From positions 62,001-126,000 of the forward strand of contig CAWBBE010000003.1 in NCBI GenBank assembly GCA_963786975.1: DNA of 64,000 nucleotides, written 5' to 3'. Position numbers and translations under genes: made by a program. The notes under the pieces were generated by a model. The model was not told where the DNA came from. It was given only the letters and a program-made list of their open reading frames with translations, and did not search any database. This stretch comes from Palsa-506 sp963786975 (GTDB taxonomy: Bacteria > Actinomycetota > Actinomycetes > Streptosporangiales > Streptosporangiaceae). Positions 47,799 to 57,486 of this stretch are shown in pieces (positions within the stretch are counted from its first letter, which is position 1; each line of letters starts with the position of its first letter).

Positions 47799-47913
47799 GC
47801 CGGGCGGCCGCGTTCGAGTGCCTGCAGCGGGGTAGGAAGCGGCCAGCACGAGGAGCCGGGGCAAGACCAAGCCGGGGTGGCGATGGAAACGAAGGCAAGG
47901 GGAAACTAACCTG

Positions 47914-47942
47914 TTGTCAAGAGCGAAAGCGTTCCGTATTCG
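47914..47942 (+). promoter_or_regulatory. Candidate promoter of the ECF sigma gene
   Basis: TTGTCA (47914-47919), 17 bases, TATTCG (47937-47942), in the 224-base gap between pmt and the ECF gene. No GGAAT/GTT SigR-type promoter with the right spacing was found. Confidence 0.35.
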
Positions 47943-48022
47943 CAAAGTTGCGTGGACCACGCGTCCGGACAGCGCTCCGCTGCGTCTATATGAGTGACCG
48001 GTTAACGAAGAGCGGAGCGACG

Positions 48023-48661
48023 ATGAGCCCGAGCCAGCAGGTCCCGGATCAGGATACGCGTTTCGAGCAGGACGTTGTGCCGTTCCTGGGCCAGCTGTAC
48101 CCGACCGCGCTCCGGATGACCAGGAACCCGTCCGATGCCGAGGATCTTGTCCAGGAAACCTCGGCCAAGGCATACGCGGCGTTCCACCAGTTCATGCCGG
48201 GCACGAACCTGCGCGCCTGGCTGCACCGGATCCTCGCGAACACCTTCATCAACAGCTACCGGAAGAAGCGGCGCGAGCCGCTGCAGGCGCTCGGCACCGA
48301 TTTTCACGAAGACTGGCAGATCGGCAACGACCCGCTGACCGCGCCGGCCCGGTCGGCCGAGTCCGAGGCGCTGGACCGGCTCGCCGACTCGGAGATCCTG
48401 CGTGCCCTGCGGGATCTGCCCGAGGAGTTCAAGGTGGCCGTCTACCTTGCCGACATCGAGGGCTACCCGTACCGGGAGATCGCGGAGATCATGGGGACGC
48501 CGATCGGCACCGTGATGTCCCGGCTGCACCGCGGTCGCGGCAAGCTCCGGCAGAAGCTCGCCGCCTACGCGCCCAAGCGCGGGCTGGCCGCGCTGGCCGG
48601 CTTCCGCCGCCGGCCCCGCCGGCGCTGGCTGACCGCCCTCACCTGGCCGTATACAAGCTGA
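48023..48661 (+). CDS. ECF sigma factor, SigR/SigH (ECF12)-like
   Basis: 212 aa from ATG 48023 (GGAG upstream); ATG 47990 in frame is an alternative. Region 2: VPFLGQLYPTALRMTRNPSDAEDLVQETSAKAYAAF and NLRAWLHRILANTFINSYRKKRREP, strongly SigR-like. Region 4: LRDLPEEFKVAVYLADIEGYPYREIAEIMGTPIGTVMSRLHRGRGKLR. SigR relatives respond to thiol stress through a zinc anti-sigma RsrA encoded just downstream. Here no rsrA follows: the next gene is convergent and overlaps by 23 bases. The C-terminal 30 residues are Arg-rich. Confidence 0.88.
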   Translation: MSPSQQVPDQDTRFEQDVVPFLGQLYPTALRMTRNPSDAEDLVQETSAKAYAAFHQFMPGTNLRAWLHRILANTFINSYRKKRREPLQALGTDFHEDWQIGNDPLTAPARSAESEALDRLADSEILRALRDLPEEFKVAVYLADIEGYPYREIAEIMGTPIGTVMSRLHRGRGKLRQKLAAYAPKRGLAALAGFRRRPRRRWLTALTWPYTS

Positions 48662-50198
48662 GCCGGATTGACCGCGAACGCCATCGCCCGGCCAGGTGCA
48701 TGCGCGCGAGCAGGGCCAGTTCCGCTCGTCCGGTCGGATCTCGCGGCCTGGCGGCCCGCTTGCCGCCCCACTGGATCAGCCAGACCCGGCGCAGGCCGGC
48801 GAACCGGCGGCGCAGCACCGGCGCCGGTACCTGGGTGCCGACCAGGGTCGATGAGGCAGCCGGGGACTTGGCCAGGGCTAGATCGCGAAGGCCCCGGAAC
48901 GGAGCGGGATAGGCGATGCTCACGGTCCGGGTTCGCGGCGGAAGGTAGCAGACCGCATCACCCGGGCGTTCATGCGCCGCGACGACGGCGGCGGCCGCGC
49001 GCAGGTTGTCCGGCCGGCTGGCCGCGGGCCCGGTCAGGTGCTGGCGGCTGGCCAGCAGGGCCGCCAGCACGACCAGGATCACGGCCGTCGGCGCCCAGGC
49101 GAGCACCGGGCGCGGCCTGGCCACCGGGATCATGGCGACCAGCCGGGCGAGTCCGGTGAGCCCGGCCGCGGACAACAGCGCGAGCGCGGGAACGCAGAAG
49201 ATTACGTACCGCTCCACATAGGCCGGGTGAATCTGCGATACCGCGATCAGGATGACCGGCGGCAGCACCAGCCACGGCAGCGCGACCATGGCCAGCGCGG
49301 GCTGGCCGGGACGGCCGGAGCGCCAGCCGGCCGCGGCGCCGGCCAGCGCGACGATGGCCACCAGCGGAATGAGCGGCCTGGCGCCGGCCAGATCCGTCAC
49401 CAGCTGGGTGACGTCATGGATTCCCGGCCTGGTAACCCAGCCGAGCGTGTGGCCCTGCCGGTAACCGAGGTAGATCATCGGCGAGAGGACAATGACGGCC
49501 GCCGCCACCGCGGCCAGCCAGCGCCGCAGCGGCGCCCGCGGGCCGGCCAGCGCCAGCGTCACGCCGTGCGCGACCACCAGCAGCAGCGCGAACATGTTGC
49601 CCAGGCCGGCCAGCGCGATCGCGGCGCCGTATCCCGTCCACCAGCGCCAGCGGCCGTCCTGAACGGCCCGGCTGAGCAGGTAGCTGGCGATGACGGCGAA
49701 CAGCACGACGAAGCCGTACGGCCGCGCGTCCTGCGCGTACCACGTCGTCCTCGGCGCCAGCGCGAAGAGCAGGCCGGCCAGCAGCCCGGTAGCGGACGGG
49801 GGCAGCCGTCCGGAGATTGCGGCGAGCCGCCGGCCCAGCGCGGCGGTAAAGCCCGCCGCGACGCTCATCGCCAGCAGTGACGGCAGCCGGATGGCTACCG
49901 CGGATATCCCGAACAGGCTGATGACAACGTGCATGAGCAGGTAGTAGGGGCCATGCACCGCGTCGGTGTGCCCGAGTAAGACGAGGATCTGCCGCTCCGG
50001 CCGGCTCGCCGCGCTGATCGTGTAGGCCTCGTCCCGCCACAGCGACGGGCCGCCGAGGCGATAGCCGGCCACCGCCAGCTCGGCCGCCGCGGGCACGGCG
50101 ATGACCAGCCAGTCCGGCCGGCGATGCCATCGCCGCCGGCCGGCTGCGCTGTCCGGGCTCCGCGCTGTCGCGTCGTCGGCACGGAGGATTCCCCGCAT
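48639..50198 (-). CDS. GT39/ArnT-like membrane glycosyltransferase
   Basis: 519 aa with about ten predicted helices. The first periplasmic loop carries LWRDEAYTISAAS with the Asp-Glu pair of GT-C enzymes near residue 56, followed by HGPYYLLMHVVISLFG and WYAQDARPYGF, the usual second signature. The C-terminal 120 residues are a soluble domain outside the membrane. Expected to move a sugar from a polyprenyl-phosphate donor to a cell-envelope acceptor. ATG start at 50198; divergent partner absent, convergent with the ECF gene. Confidence 0.82.
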   Translation of the reverse strand: MRGILRADDATARSPDSAAGRRRWHRRPDWLVIAVPAAAELAVAGYRLGGPSLWRDEAYTISAASRPERQILVLLGHTDAVHGPYYLLMHVVISLFGISAVAIRLPSLLAMSVAAGFTAALGRRLAAISGRLPPSATGLLAGLLFALAPRTTWYAQDARPYGFVVLFAVIASYLLSRAVQDGRWRWWTGYGAAIALAGLGNMFALLLVVAHGVTLALAGPRAPLRRWLAAVAAAVIVLSPMIYLGYRQGHTLGWVTRPGIHDVTQLVTDLAGARPLIPLVAIVALAGAAAGWRSGRPGQPALAMVALPWLVLPPVILIAVSQIHPAYVERYVIFCVPALALLSAAGLTGLARLVAMIPVARPRPVLAWAPTAVILVVLAALLASRQHLTGPAASRPDNLRAAAAVVAAHERPGDAVCYLPPRTRTVSIAYPAPFRGLRDLALAKSPAASSTLVGTQVPAPVLRRRFAGLRRVWLIQWGGKRAARPRDPTGRAELALLARMHLAGRWRSRSIRLSLYTAR

Positions 50199-50304
50199 GA
50201 CCGCGAGTTTATGGCCGCCAAGGTGAACTAACCGTTACGACGCGTTAGCAGATTCCGGCCGGCGGCTTCCCCGGCGGGCCGGCTCCCCGGGAGTCGCGGC
50301 TGGC

Positions 50305-53300
50305 TCAGCTGCCGAAGATCCGGTCGCAGGCGCGGGCGCCGGCCTTGCCGTCGTCCAGCGGGCAGAACTTCTCCCTGAACTTCTGGTACCCGCCGCGGTG
50401 CTGCCCGGCGGCCGCGTCGATGTTCCCGATCGCGGCGATTACCTCGTCTGATGTCGCGAGCAGCGGGCCCGGCGCTTCCGCCTCGAAATCGAAGTAGAAC
50501 CCGCGCAGGCTGTCGCGGTACTGCTCCAGGTCATAAGTGAAGAACAGCATGGGCCGCCCGGTCGCGGCGAAGTCGAACATCACCGATGAGTAGTCGGTCA
50601 CCAGGACATCGCTGACCAGGAAGAGCTCCGAGATGTCGGGGTAGCCGGTGACGTTGAGGGCGAAGCCGGGCCTGCCGCCCGCCGGGACGTCGTCGGCCAT
50701 GTGGTGATGCCCGCGGAACAGCACCACATGATCGTCGCCCAGCTGCTGCCAGGCACGCTCAAGGTCCAGCCGGAAGTCGAACCGGTACCGGCCGGACGCG
50801 TAGTACTGGTTGTCCCGCCAGGTCGGCGCGTACAGCACGACCCGCTTGCCGTCCGGCAGGCCGAGCCGCTGCCGCACGGCGGCCGCCACGCGGGCGGCAT
50901 CGCCGCTGAGCAGCACGTCGTTGCGCGGGTACCCGGAGTCCAGGATGTCGCCGTCGTACCGGAACGCACGGCGCATGATCTGGGTGCTGAACGGGTTCGG
51001 CGACAGCAGCAGGTCCCATTTGGCGACATCGTTCGCGAGCTGGTCGAAGTAGCTGGTCCCGCTGATGAACTGCGGCCGCTCGATATCGAAGCCGATCTTC
51101 TTCAGCGGGGTCCCGTGCCAGGTCTGCACGTAGATCTGGCCGTCCCGCTTGGTGAAGACCGGCTCCATGTCGTCGTTCGCGATGACGTACCGCGAGCGGG
51201 CGAGTGCCTCGTAGTAGTCCTCGGTCCCGCGCAGCACCACGCGCGCGTTGCCCGGGGCGGCCACCGACCAGTCGTTGACGGCCCAGACGTGCTCCCGGTC
51301 GTCCCCGCGCCGCCGCAGCTCGGCGGCGATGCCGAGCGGGTTGTCACCGCACTGCTTGCCCTTCCAGCTGATGAACAGGACCGAGTCCCGGATCGGCAGC
51401 CGCTGCTGCAGCGGGTAGTAGGCGCTGCGCAGAATCTTGCGCTGGAAGCGGCCGGTCTCGGACAGCTTCAGCATCGGCTTGGCCACGACCAGCGGCGTAT
51501 CGTAGCCCGCCGTCATGAACCGGTAGTTCTTCGGCCCGATGCCGACCTTGCCGCCGGTGACGAGGCTCAGCCTGGCATGGTCGTAGGCCGGGCTGACCTG
51601 CTCGCCGTCGGCGGCGCCCGCCCGTCGCACGAAGATGTCCCACCGGCCGTCCCGCAGCGGCAGCAGCCGGCCGAAGGACGGCATCCGGGCGACGTCGATG
51701 CTGATCGAGAACCGCCCGCCGTCCCGCGACAGGGCCACCACGTGCCGGTCGGTGGAGCCGCGGCGGCGCAGCACCGCCTCGTACCTGCCGTCGGCCGGCG
51801 CCGGGTAGCTGCCCCGCAGCGTCAGCAGACCCTCCGCACTCCACGTGTCCTCGTCGATCACCGGCCGCAGGCTGCCCTGCACGACTGCCGCGTTGCCGGC
51901 CGGGGTCCGCTCGACGGCCAGTTCCCGGTCACCGCTCGGGTACCTGAACTCAGCCAGCCCGGCCGGGAAGGCCACGGCCAGCCGCTGCTGGCCGGCCTGC
52001 GAACGTAGATATCCCACTGGACCGGCTCCCCGGCCGCGGCGGCAGCATCCCCGGCCGGGTCGGCATCCCCGGCCGGGTCGGCGTCCCCGGCCGGGTCGGC
52101 GTCCCCGGCCGGGTCGGCGTCCCCGGCCGGGTCGGCGTCCTGCGCCACGGCGGTCAGCCCGGCCACGGCGACGACGGCCCGCAGCCGGGCGGCCGCGCCG
52201 GGCGGCCGGTCGATGGACAACGGAAACCGCCTGGTGGCCGCGCCCTTGGACCAGGCCAGCACGAGCTCGGCGGCCGCGCCGAGCCCGGCCGGATCCATGT
52301 CCACTTCGATGCTGAGCTGCCCGTTAGCCAGCTCGCAGCCGCGCAGCGCCGCGGGTGTCCTGATCGCGCCGACATGCAGCTGGCGGCCGACCCAATGTGC
52401 TCCGAACCGCATGCCCGGTGCCACCTCCAGGTACTCGGGGCGCTCAGCGGGGCCGACCACCGGCGTGTGCACCCGGGCGGGCCGCCACACGCCCCGCGCG
52501 CGGACCAGGATGAACGCGTCCCAGTCACCAGTCAGCCACCGGCTGCCTGCCCTGAACCAGCGGGAGCTGACCTCGCACTCGAATCCGGCCCAGTCGTAGG
52601 AGTACCGCTCCTGGTGCGACCAGGTGGTGGCGTCCGGATGCCGGAACGACCGTGCTGGCAGCACGATCGGCGGCAGGCGGCGGCCGCGCGGGCGCAAGAC
52701 CACGATCTTGGAGGTGTGCCTGCGCTTGGTGATGTCGATCGACGGCACGTAGGCGCAGCCGGTGATCACCAGCCGGCTGCCGCGCCAGCCGAGGCCCTCG
52801 ACCCGGACGAACGGGTCCAGCTCGCGCCAGTACGGCCGGTAGACCCGGATCGGCAGGCCGGCCGAGCGGTCACCGAGGAACGGCAGGTCGGCGCGGAGCC
52901 TGCCATGCTTCCTGAGCACCGGGATGGTCCGGACCGGCTGCTCGACCTGCCACCGGTTGAACTCGATGAGCCGGTCCAGCGCCCGCTGCCGGACCAGGTA
53001 GAACGCCAGCTTGTGGGTCGACGGGAGCTTGCCGAGCACCCGGTTGCCGACCTGGTCCAGGTACTGGCCCGCCAGCTCGACGAACTCGGCGCGGTAGCCG
53101 TCGCTGGTCCGGTAAAGGTCGCAGACGTAGAGCCAGAGGTCGTTGACGAGCGCCTTGCGCTGATGCTGGCGGAGCAGCTTCGCCGGGGCGTTCTCGGCCA
53201 GGAACCGGTCGATGGCGAGCAGCGCGGTGATCCGGTCACGGAAGTTGCTGATGTCCGTGCGGGACTGGGTGATGGACAGCGCGCCCTTGCCCCGCTCGCG

Positions 53301-53924
53301 CCAGTAGTAGATCGGATCCGGGATCACGTCCACGGCCCTGGCGAGCACGTGCGCCCTGGTCATGACCTGCAGATCTTCCCAGAGCATGCCTTCCGGGTAA
53401 GTCAGCCCGGCCCGGTCCCAGAACGACCTCCGGAACAGCTTGTTCCATACCGATACGTCGTAGAAGAGCTGCGGCGTCTTGCTGATGTGGGTGCCGATGC
53501 GGCGGCCCTTGATCGCCTTCGAGTGCAAGGCCGACTGGTGGGTGCCGGCCGGGCCGACCCGCAGCACGTTGCCCGAGGCGAAATCCGAGCCGGAGCCGGT
53601 CAGCGTGTGATGCAGCAGCTCGTAAGCATGGCTGGGCAGCATGTCATCCGCGTCCACGAACGCGAGGAACTCGCCGCGGGCCTGCTCGATGCCCCGGTTG
53701 CGGGCATATCCGGGGCCGCCGTTGGGCACGCTGACCAGCCGGAACCTCGGATCGGCGGCGGCCACGCCCTGGGCGATCGCCGCGCTGCCGTCGGTGGACC
53801 CGTCATCGACCATGATGACTTCCAGGTCGGCGAACGTCTGCCCGGCGATGGACCGCAGGCAGTCACCCAGCAGATCCTCGTTGTCATAGAACGGCACGAC
53901 AACGCTGATCTGCGGCACTGTCAT
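50305..53924 (-). CDS. GT2-TagF-type fusion: glycosyltransferase plus CDP-glycerol:glycerophosphotransferase, frame broken near 52,000-52,015
   Basis: About 1206 codons from ATG 53924 (GGGAG upstream). Residues 1-230 are GT2: ISVVVPFYDNEDLLGDCLRS, VMVDDGSTDGS, GYARNRG, FVDADDMLP, LWEDLQVMTRA. Residues about 370-620 are an all-beta middle domain. Then comes an 18-bp repeat encoding (AGDADP)n. At about 52,005 the frame shifts to SQAGQQRLAVAF, leading to a second beta domain and the TagF domain: LFISWKGKQCGDNP, VQTWHGTPLKKIGFD (catalytic His), LYAPTWRDN, LFRGHHHM, LVTDYSSVMFDF. Such fusions build teichoic-acid-like polymers. Confidence 0.88.
52045..52140 (-). repeat. 18-bp coding minisatellite, about 5.3 copies
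   Basis: Unit GCGTCCCCGGCCGGGTCG on the plus strand (first two copies have A for G at position 3), five full copies and one third, encoding AGDADP repeats. Nearly identical copies in an acidic linker between two domains; the length 18 keeps the frame when copies change. Confidence 0.9.
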
Positions 53925-54070
53925 CTTCGCGACTCCCATTTCCCCGGCGTCAGGCCGGCCGGGCATCCTCAAAGCCTAGGAGATCCGGCACCGTGCGGAT
54001 CACCCTACACAGCCGCGGCCGGGCTCGCGCGCAGACCGTTTCCCCGGCCCGGGCCGATGATCCCTGTTGC

Positions 54071-54835
54071 CTACTCGCCACGCCACGCGGGCGCCCGCTT
54101 CTCGGCGAACGCGGCCGCTCCCTCCATCGCGTCGGCGGAGGTGAAGACCGGGCCGATGATCTCGCCCTGCCGGGCGAACGCGTCGGCCCTGGCCCAGTCC
54201 GCCGACTCCACGATGACCCGCTTGCTGGCGGCCAGCGCCAGCGGAGCGCCGCGGGCCACGCGGACGGCCAGCTCCCGCGCCCCGGCCAGCGCCTGGCCCG
54301 CCGTCACCAGGCGGCTGACCAGCCCGGCATCGCGCAGCCGGGCCGCCGGGACATGCTCCCCCGTCAGCGCGATCTCCATGGCCAGGTGATAGGGAATGCG
54401 GCGGGGCAGCCTGAGCAGCCCGCCGGCCCCGGCCACCAGGCCCCTGGTTACCTCGGGCAGCCCGAACACCGCCGCCTCGCTCGCCACCACCAGGTCGCAG
54501 GCCAGCACGAGCTCGAAGCCGCCAGCCAGCGCGTAGCCCTCGACCGCGGCGATGACCGGCTTGGCCGGCGGCCGCTCGGTGATCCCGCCGAAGCCGCGGC
54601 CAGCCACGGTCGGCACGTCCCCGGCCAGGAATCCCTTCAGGTCCATGCCCGCGCAGAAGCTGCCGCCCGCGCCGGTGAGGATCAGTACCCGGACGTCGCT
54701 GCGCGCGTCCAGCTCGTCGGTAGCCCGGGCGAGGCCGCGGGCCACCTCGCCGTTGACGGCGTTACGGGCCTGCGGGCGATTGATCGTGACGACGGCGACG
54801 CCGTCATCGACCGTGACCAGGACCGCTTCGGTCAT
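54071..54835 (-). CDS. Enoyl-CoA hydratase/isomerase family protein
   Basis: 254 aa from ATG 54835 (GAGG upstream). Crotonase fold: VAVVTINRPQARNAVN, oxyanion hole GSFCAGMDLKGF (about residue 60-70) and ALAGGFELVLACDLVVAS (about 103), then FGLPEVTRGLVAGAGG with the family Glu near residue 130. The second catalytic Glu position is Ala-Gly-Gly rather than the dehydratase pair, so it may be an isomerase or degradation enzyme. Follows the SDR gene by 34 bases, suggesting a two-gene fatty-acid degradation unit. Confidence 0.9.
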   Translation of the reverse strand: MTEAVLVTVDDGVAVVTINRPQARNAVNGEVARGLARATDELDARSDVRVLILTGAGGSFCAGMDLKGFLAGDVPTVAGRGFGGITERPPAKPVIAAVEGYALAGGFELVLACDLVVASEAAVFGLPEVTRGLVAGAGGLLRLPRRIPYHLAMEIALTGEHVPAARLRDAGLVSRLVTAGQALAGARELAVRVARGAPLALAASKRVIVESADWARADAFARQGEIIGPVFTSADAMEGAAAFAEKRAPAWRGE

Positions 54836-54869
54836 CGCTGCCTCATTGCCGTCCCGGCCCGGCGCGCGC

Positions 54870-55643
54870 TCACTTGGGCTGGAACCTGATCCCGCCATCG
54901 AGGCGGATGACCTCGGCGTTCATGTAGTCATTCTCGATCAGCGACCGGACCAGGGCGGCAAACTCGGCGGCCGTGCCCATCCGCCGGGGAAAGACGACGG
55001 GCGCGGCCAGCCGCGCCTTGAACTCGTCACTGGCCGGCCCGGATCCGTAAATAGGGGTATCGATGATGCCGGGGCAGATGGTGTTCACCCGGATGCCGAT
55101 GGCCGCGAGATCCCTGGCGGCGGGGACGGTCATGCCGATGATGCCGCCCTTGGACGCCGAGTAGGCGACCTGGCCAGTCTGGCCTTCGAGGCCCGCGACC
55201 GACGCGGTGTTGACGATCACGCCGCGCAGCCCGTCAGCGTCGGCGGCATCGGTGCCGGCGATCGCGGCCGCCGCGATCCGCATCAGGTTGAAAGTGCCGA
55301 TCAGGTTGACGTCGATCACCTTGCGATAGGCCGCCAGGTCGTGCGGCGTCCCGTCGCGGCCCACGGTCCTGGCCGCCCAGCCGATTCCGGCGCAGCTCAC
55401 CGCGACCCGCAGCGGCGGGCCAAGCGCGCCGGCCGCATCGACTGCGGCCTGCACCGAGGCCTGGTCCGATACGTCGGTGCGCACGAAGTGCCCGCCGGTT
55501 GCCGCGGCGACCGATTTGCCCTGTTCCTCGTTGAGGTCGGCGACGAGCACCACGGCGCCGGCCGCGGCGAGCCCGCGCGCGGTCGCCTTGCCCAGCCCGC
55601 TGGCGCCGCCGGACACGATCGCGGCGGCTGCGTTCAGTTCCAT
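54870..55643 (-). CDS. Short-chain dehydrogenase/reductase (3-hydroxyacyl-CoA dehydrogenase type-2-like)
   Basis: 257 aa classical SDR: IVSGGASGLGKATARGLA (NAD site, residues 9-26), VADLNEEQGK (Asp for NAD preference), SCAGIGWA, catalytic Ser in VNTASVAG, YSASKGG (Tyr-X3-Lys), and RVNTICPGIIDTPIYG. Sequence style is that of HSD10-type 3-hydroxyacyl-CoA dehydrogenases. Pairs with the downstream enoyl-CoA hydratase. Divergent from the MFS gene across 97 bases. Confidence 0.9.
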   Translation of the reverse strand: MELNAAAAIVSGGASGLGKATARGLAAAGAVVLVADLNEEQGKSVAAATGGHFVRTDVSDQASVQAAVDAAGALGPPLRVAVSCAGIGWAARTVGRDGTPHDLAAYRKVIDVNLIGTFNLMRIAAAAIAGTDAADADGLRGVIVNTASVAGLEGQTGQVAYSASKGGIIGMTVPAARDLAAIGIRVNTICPGIIDTPIYGSGPASDEFKARLAAPVVFPRRMGTAAEFAALVRSLIENDYMNAEVIRLDGGIRFQPK

Positions 55644-55740
55644 GCGCGGAGCATACTGGGCGGCTGGCCAGCGGACCGAACGGGGTTCGGGCAGGCATTC
55701 TGTCAGTACCCGGGCCTAGGCTGGAGGGCGAGGAGGAAGC

Positions 55741-57396
55741 ATGCGGAAGTACAACGGGAACCCGTGGGCGGTCCTGCTGGTCGTCTCGCTCGGGTTCTTC
55801 ATGACCCTGCTCGACCTGACGATCGTCAATATCGCGATCCCGGACATGATCACGCAGTTGCACGCGTCGCTCGATGACGCGCTCTGGGTGATCAATGCGT
55901 ACGCGCTGGTGCTGGCGGTGCTGGTCATCACCGCAGGACGGCTCGGCGACCTGATCGGGCCGCGGATCATGTTCATGACCGGCATCGCGGTGTTCACCGC
56001 CGCCTCGGCCGCGTGCGGGCTGGCCCCGAGCCCGGGCTGGCTGATCGGGTTCCGCGCCGTGCAGGGCCTGGGCGCGGCCATGCTCATGCCGCAGACCCTG
56101 ACGATCATCACGAATACCTTCCCGCCGGAGCGCCGCGGCGCCGCGTTCGGCGTCTGGGGCGCGGTAGCCGGGGTAGCCACCATCGCCGGGCCGACCCTGG
56201 GCGGGCTGCTGGTGACCGCGTTCGACTGGCGCTGGATCTTCTACGTGAACCTGCCGATCGGCCTGCTGGTGCTGCTGATCACCCCCGTCATCATCCCCGA
56301 CCTGCGGCTCGGCCGCCGGCACCGGATCGACATCCCGGGCGTGGCGCTGGCCAGCCTGGGGCTGCTGGCCATCTGCTACGGGCTGGTCGAGGGGCAGCGG
56401 TACAACTGGGGGAAGATCACTTCCTTCGTCAGCATCCCGCTCGTCCTCGCGGTCGGCGTCGTGCTGCTCGCGGCCTTCGCGCTGGTGCAGTGGCTGACCC
56501 AGGAGCGTGAGCCGCTGGTGCCGTTCGCGCTGTTCCGCGACCGGAACTACTCGGTGGTGAACTGGGTATCAGGCGTGCTGGCCATCGGCATGATGGGCAT
56601 CTTCCTGCCGTTCACCATCTACCTGCAGTCGGTACTCGGCTTCTCCGCGCTGAAGGCGGGCCTGACGATGGCTCCCGCCTCGCTCGTCTCGATGTTCGTC
56701 GCCCCGGTGGCGGGCCGGATGACCGACAAGATCGGCGGCAAGTACATCCTGATGTCCGGGCTGACCCTGTTCGCGGTCGGGATGGGCTGGATGGCGCTGA
56801 TCGCCCGCCCGGACTCCAGCTGGCCGAGCTTCCTGCTGCCCCTGATCGTGGCCGGGGTCGGCATGGGCTGCACGTTCGCGCCGCTGATCACGGTGGCCAT
56901 GCGGAACATCGACCCGCGGATGGCCGGCGCCGCTTCCGGGGTGCTGAACACGGTGCGGCAGGTCGGCCTGGTCATCGGCACCGCCGCCGTCGGCGCGCTG
57001 CTGCAGAACCGGCTGGTGGCCTCGATGACCAGCCAGGCCACGGCCCGCTCGGCCGCGCTGCCGCCGCGGGTCCGCGGCCAGTTCGTCACCGAGATCGGCA
57101 ATTCGGCCCGGAACGGCATTCACGTCGGGGCCGGCCAGAACGGCGGCCTCCGGCACCAGGCCGGCCTGCCCGCCAGCCTGGCGGCGGAGGTCGGCCGGAT
57201 CGCTCATGACGTGTTCGCCTTCGGCTACGTGGACGCCATGCGCGCGACCATGGTGATGCCGGTCGCCTTGCTGCTGATCGGCGCGGCCAGCTGCTTCGCG
57301 ATCAGGCGGCGCGAGCGGCCCGCCGGGCCGGGCCGGGCCCGGCCTGACCTGGCCGGGCAGGCCGCATCGAGCGAGTCGGCGCAGACGGCGGCCTGA
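55741..57396 (+). CDS. MFS transporter, DHA2 (EmrB/QacA) drug:H+ antiporter type
   Basis: 551 aa, 14 predicted helices. Motif D1-type LGFFMTLLDLTIVNIAIPDM at residues 15-34, motif A GRLGDLIGPR, motif C GAVAGVATIAGPTLGGLLV, and the DHA2 hinge NLPIGLLVLLITPVIIPD. ATG follows GAGGAGGAAGC. The loop between helices 13 and 14 (about 420-490) is long and Gly/Ala/Arg-rich. Exports hydrophobic compounds; substrate unknown. A strong hairpin terminator follows the stop by 22 bases. Confidence 0.93.
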   Translation: MRKYNGNPWAVLLVVSLGFFMTLLDLTIVNIAIPDMITQLHASLDDALWVINAYALVLAVLVITAGRLGDLIGPRIMFMTGIAVFTAASAACGLAPSPGWLIGFRAVQGLGAAMLMPQTLTIITNTFPPERRGAAFGVWGAVAGVATIAGPTLGGLLVTAFDWRWIFYVNLPIGLLVLLITPVIIPDLRLGRRHRIDIPGVALASLGLLAICYGLVEGQRYNWGKITSFVSIPLVLAVGVVLLAAFALVQWLTQEREPLVPFALFRDRNYSVVNWVSGVLAIGMMGIFLPFTIYLQSVLGFSALKAGLTMAPASLVSMFVAPVAGRMTDKIGGKYILMSGLTLFAVGMGWMALIARPDSSWPSFLLPLIVAGVGMGCTFAPLITVAMRNIDPRMAGAASGVLNTVRQVGLVIGTAAVGALLQNRLVASMTSQATARSAALPPRVRGQFVTEIGNSARNGIHVGAGQNGGLRHQAGLPASLAAEVGRIAHDVFAFGYVDAMRATMVMPVALLLIGAASCFAIRRRERPAGPGRARPDLAGQAASSESAQTAA

Positions 57397-57418
57397 CCCG
57401 GCGCGTCCCGCGTCCGGA

Positions 57419-57461
57419 ACGGGCACGGCCCGCCAGGTTCGTCCTGGCGGGCCGTGCCCGT
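57419..57461. terminator. Strong bidirectional intrinsic terminator
   Basis: A perfect 19-bp stem (ACGGGCACGGCCCGCCAGG and its complement) with loop TTCGT. It lies between the convergent MFS and KamA genes, 22 bases past one stop and 25 before the other. No clear T-run, as is common in high-GC actinobacteria. Confidence 0.92.
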
Positions 57462-57486
57462 AGCGGGGGTGAAAACCCGGCGGCGG

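Noticed and set aside
47880..47925. SigR-type autoregulatory promoter (GGAAT/GTT)
   Set aside because: GGAAA and GTTG are present but 23 bases apart rather than about 18, so the spacing does not fit.
52045..52140. CRISPR-like array
   Set aside because: The 18-bp units are directly adjacent without spacers and encode an in-frame peptide repeat.
52374..54389. A 671-codon open frame on the plus strand
   Set aside because: Antisense shadow of the GT2-TagF gene; no recognisable motif, composition of a GC-rich shadow.
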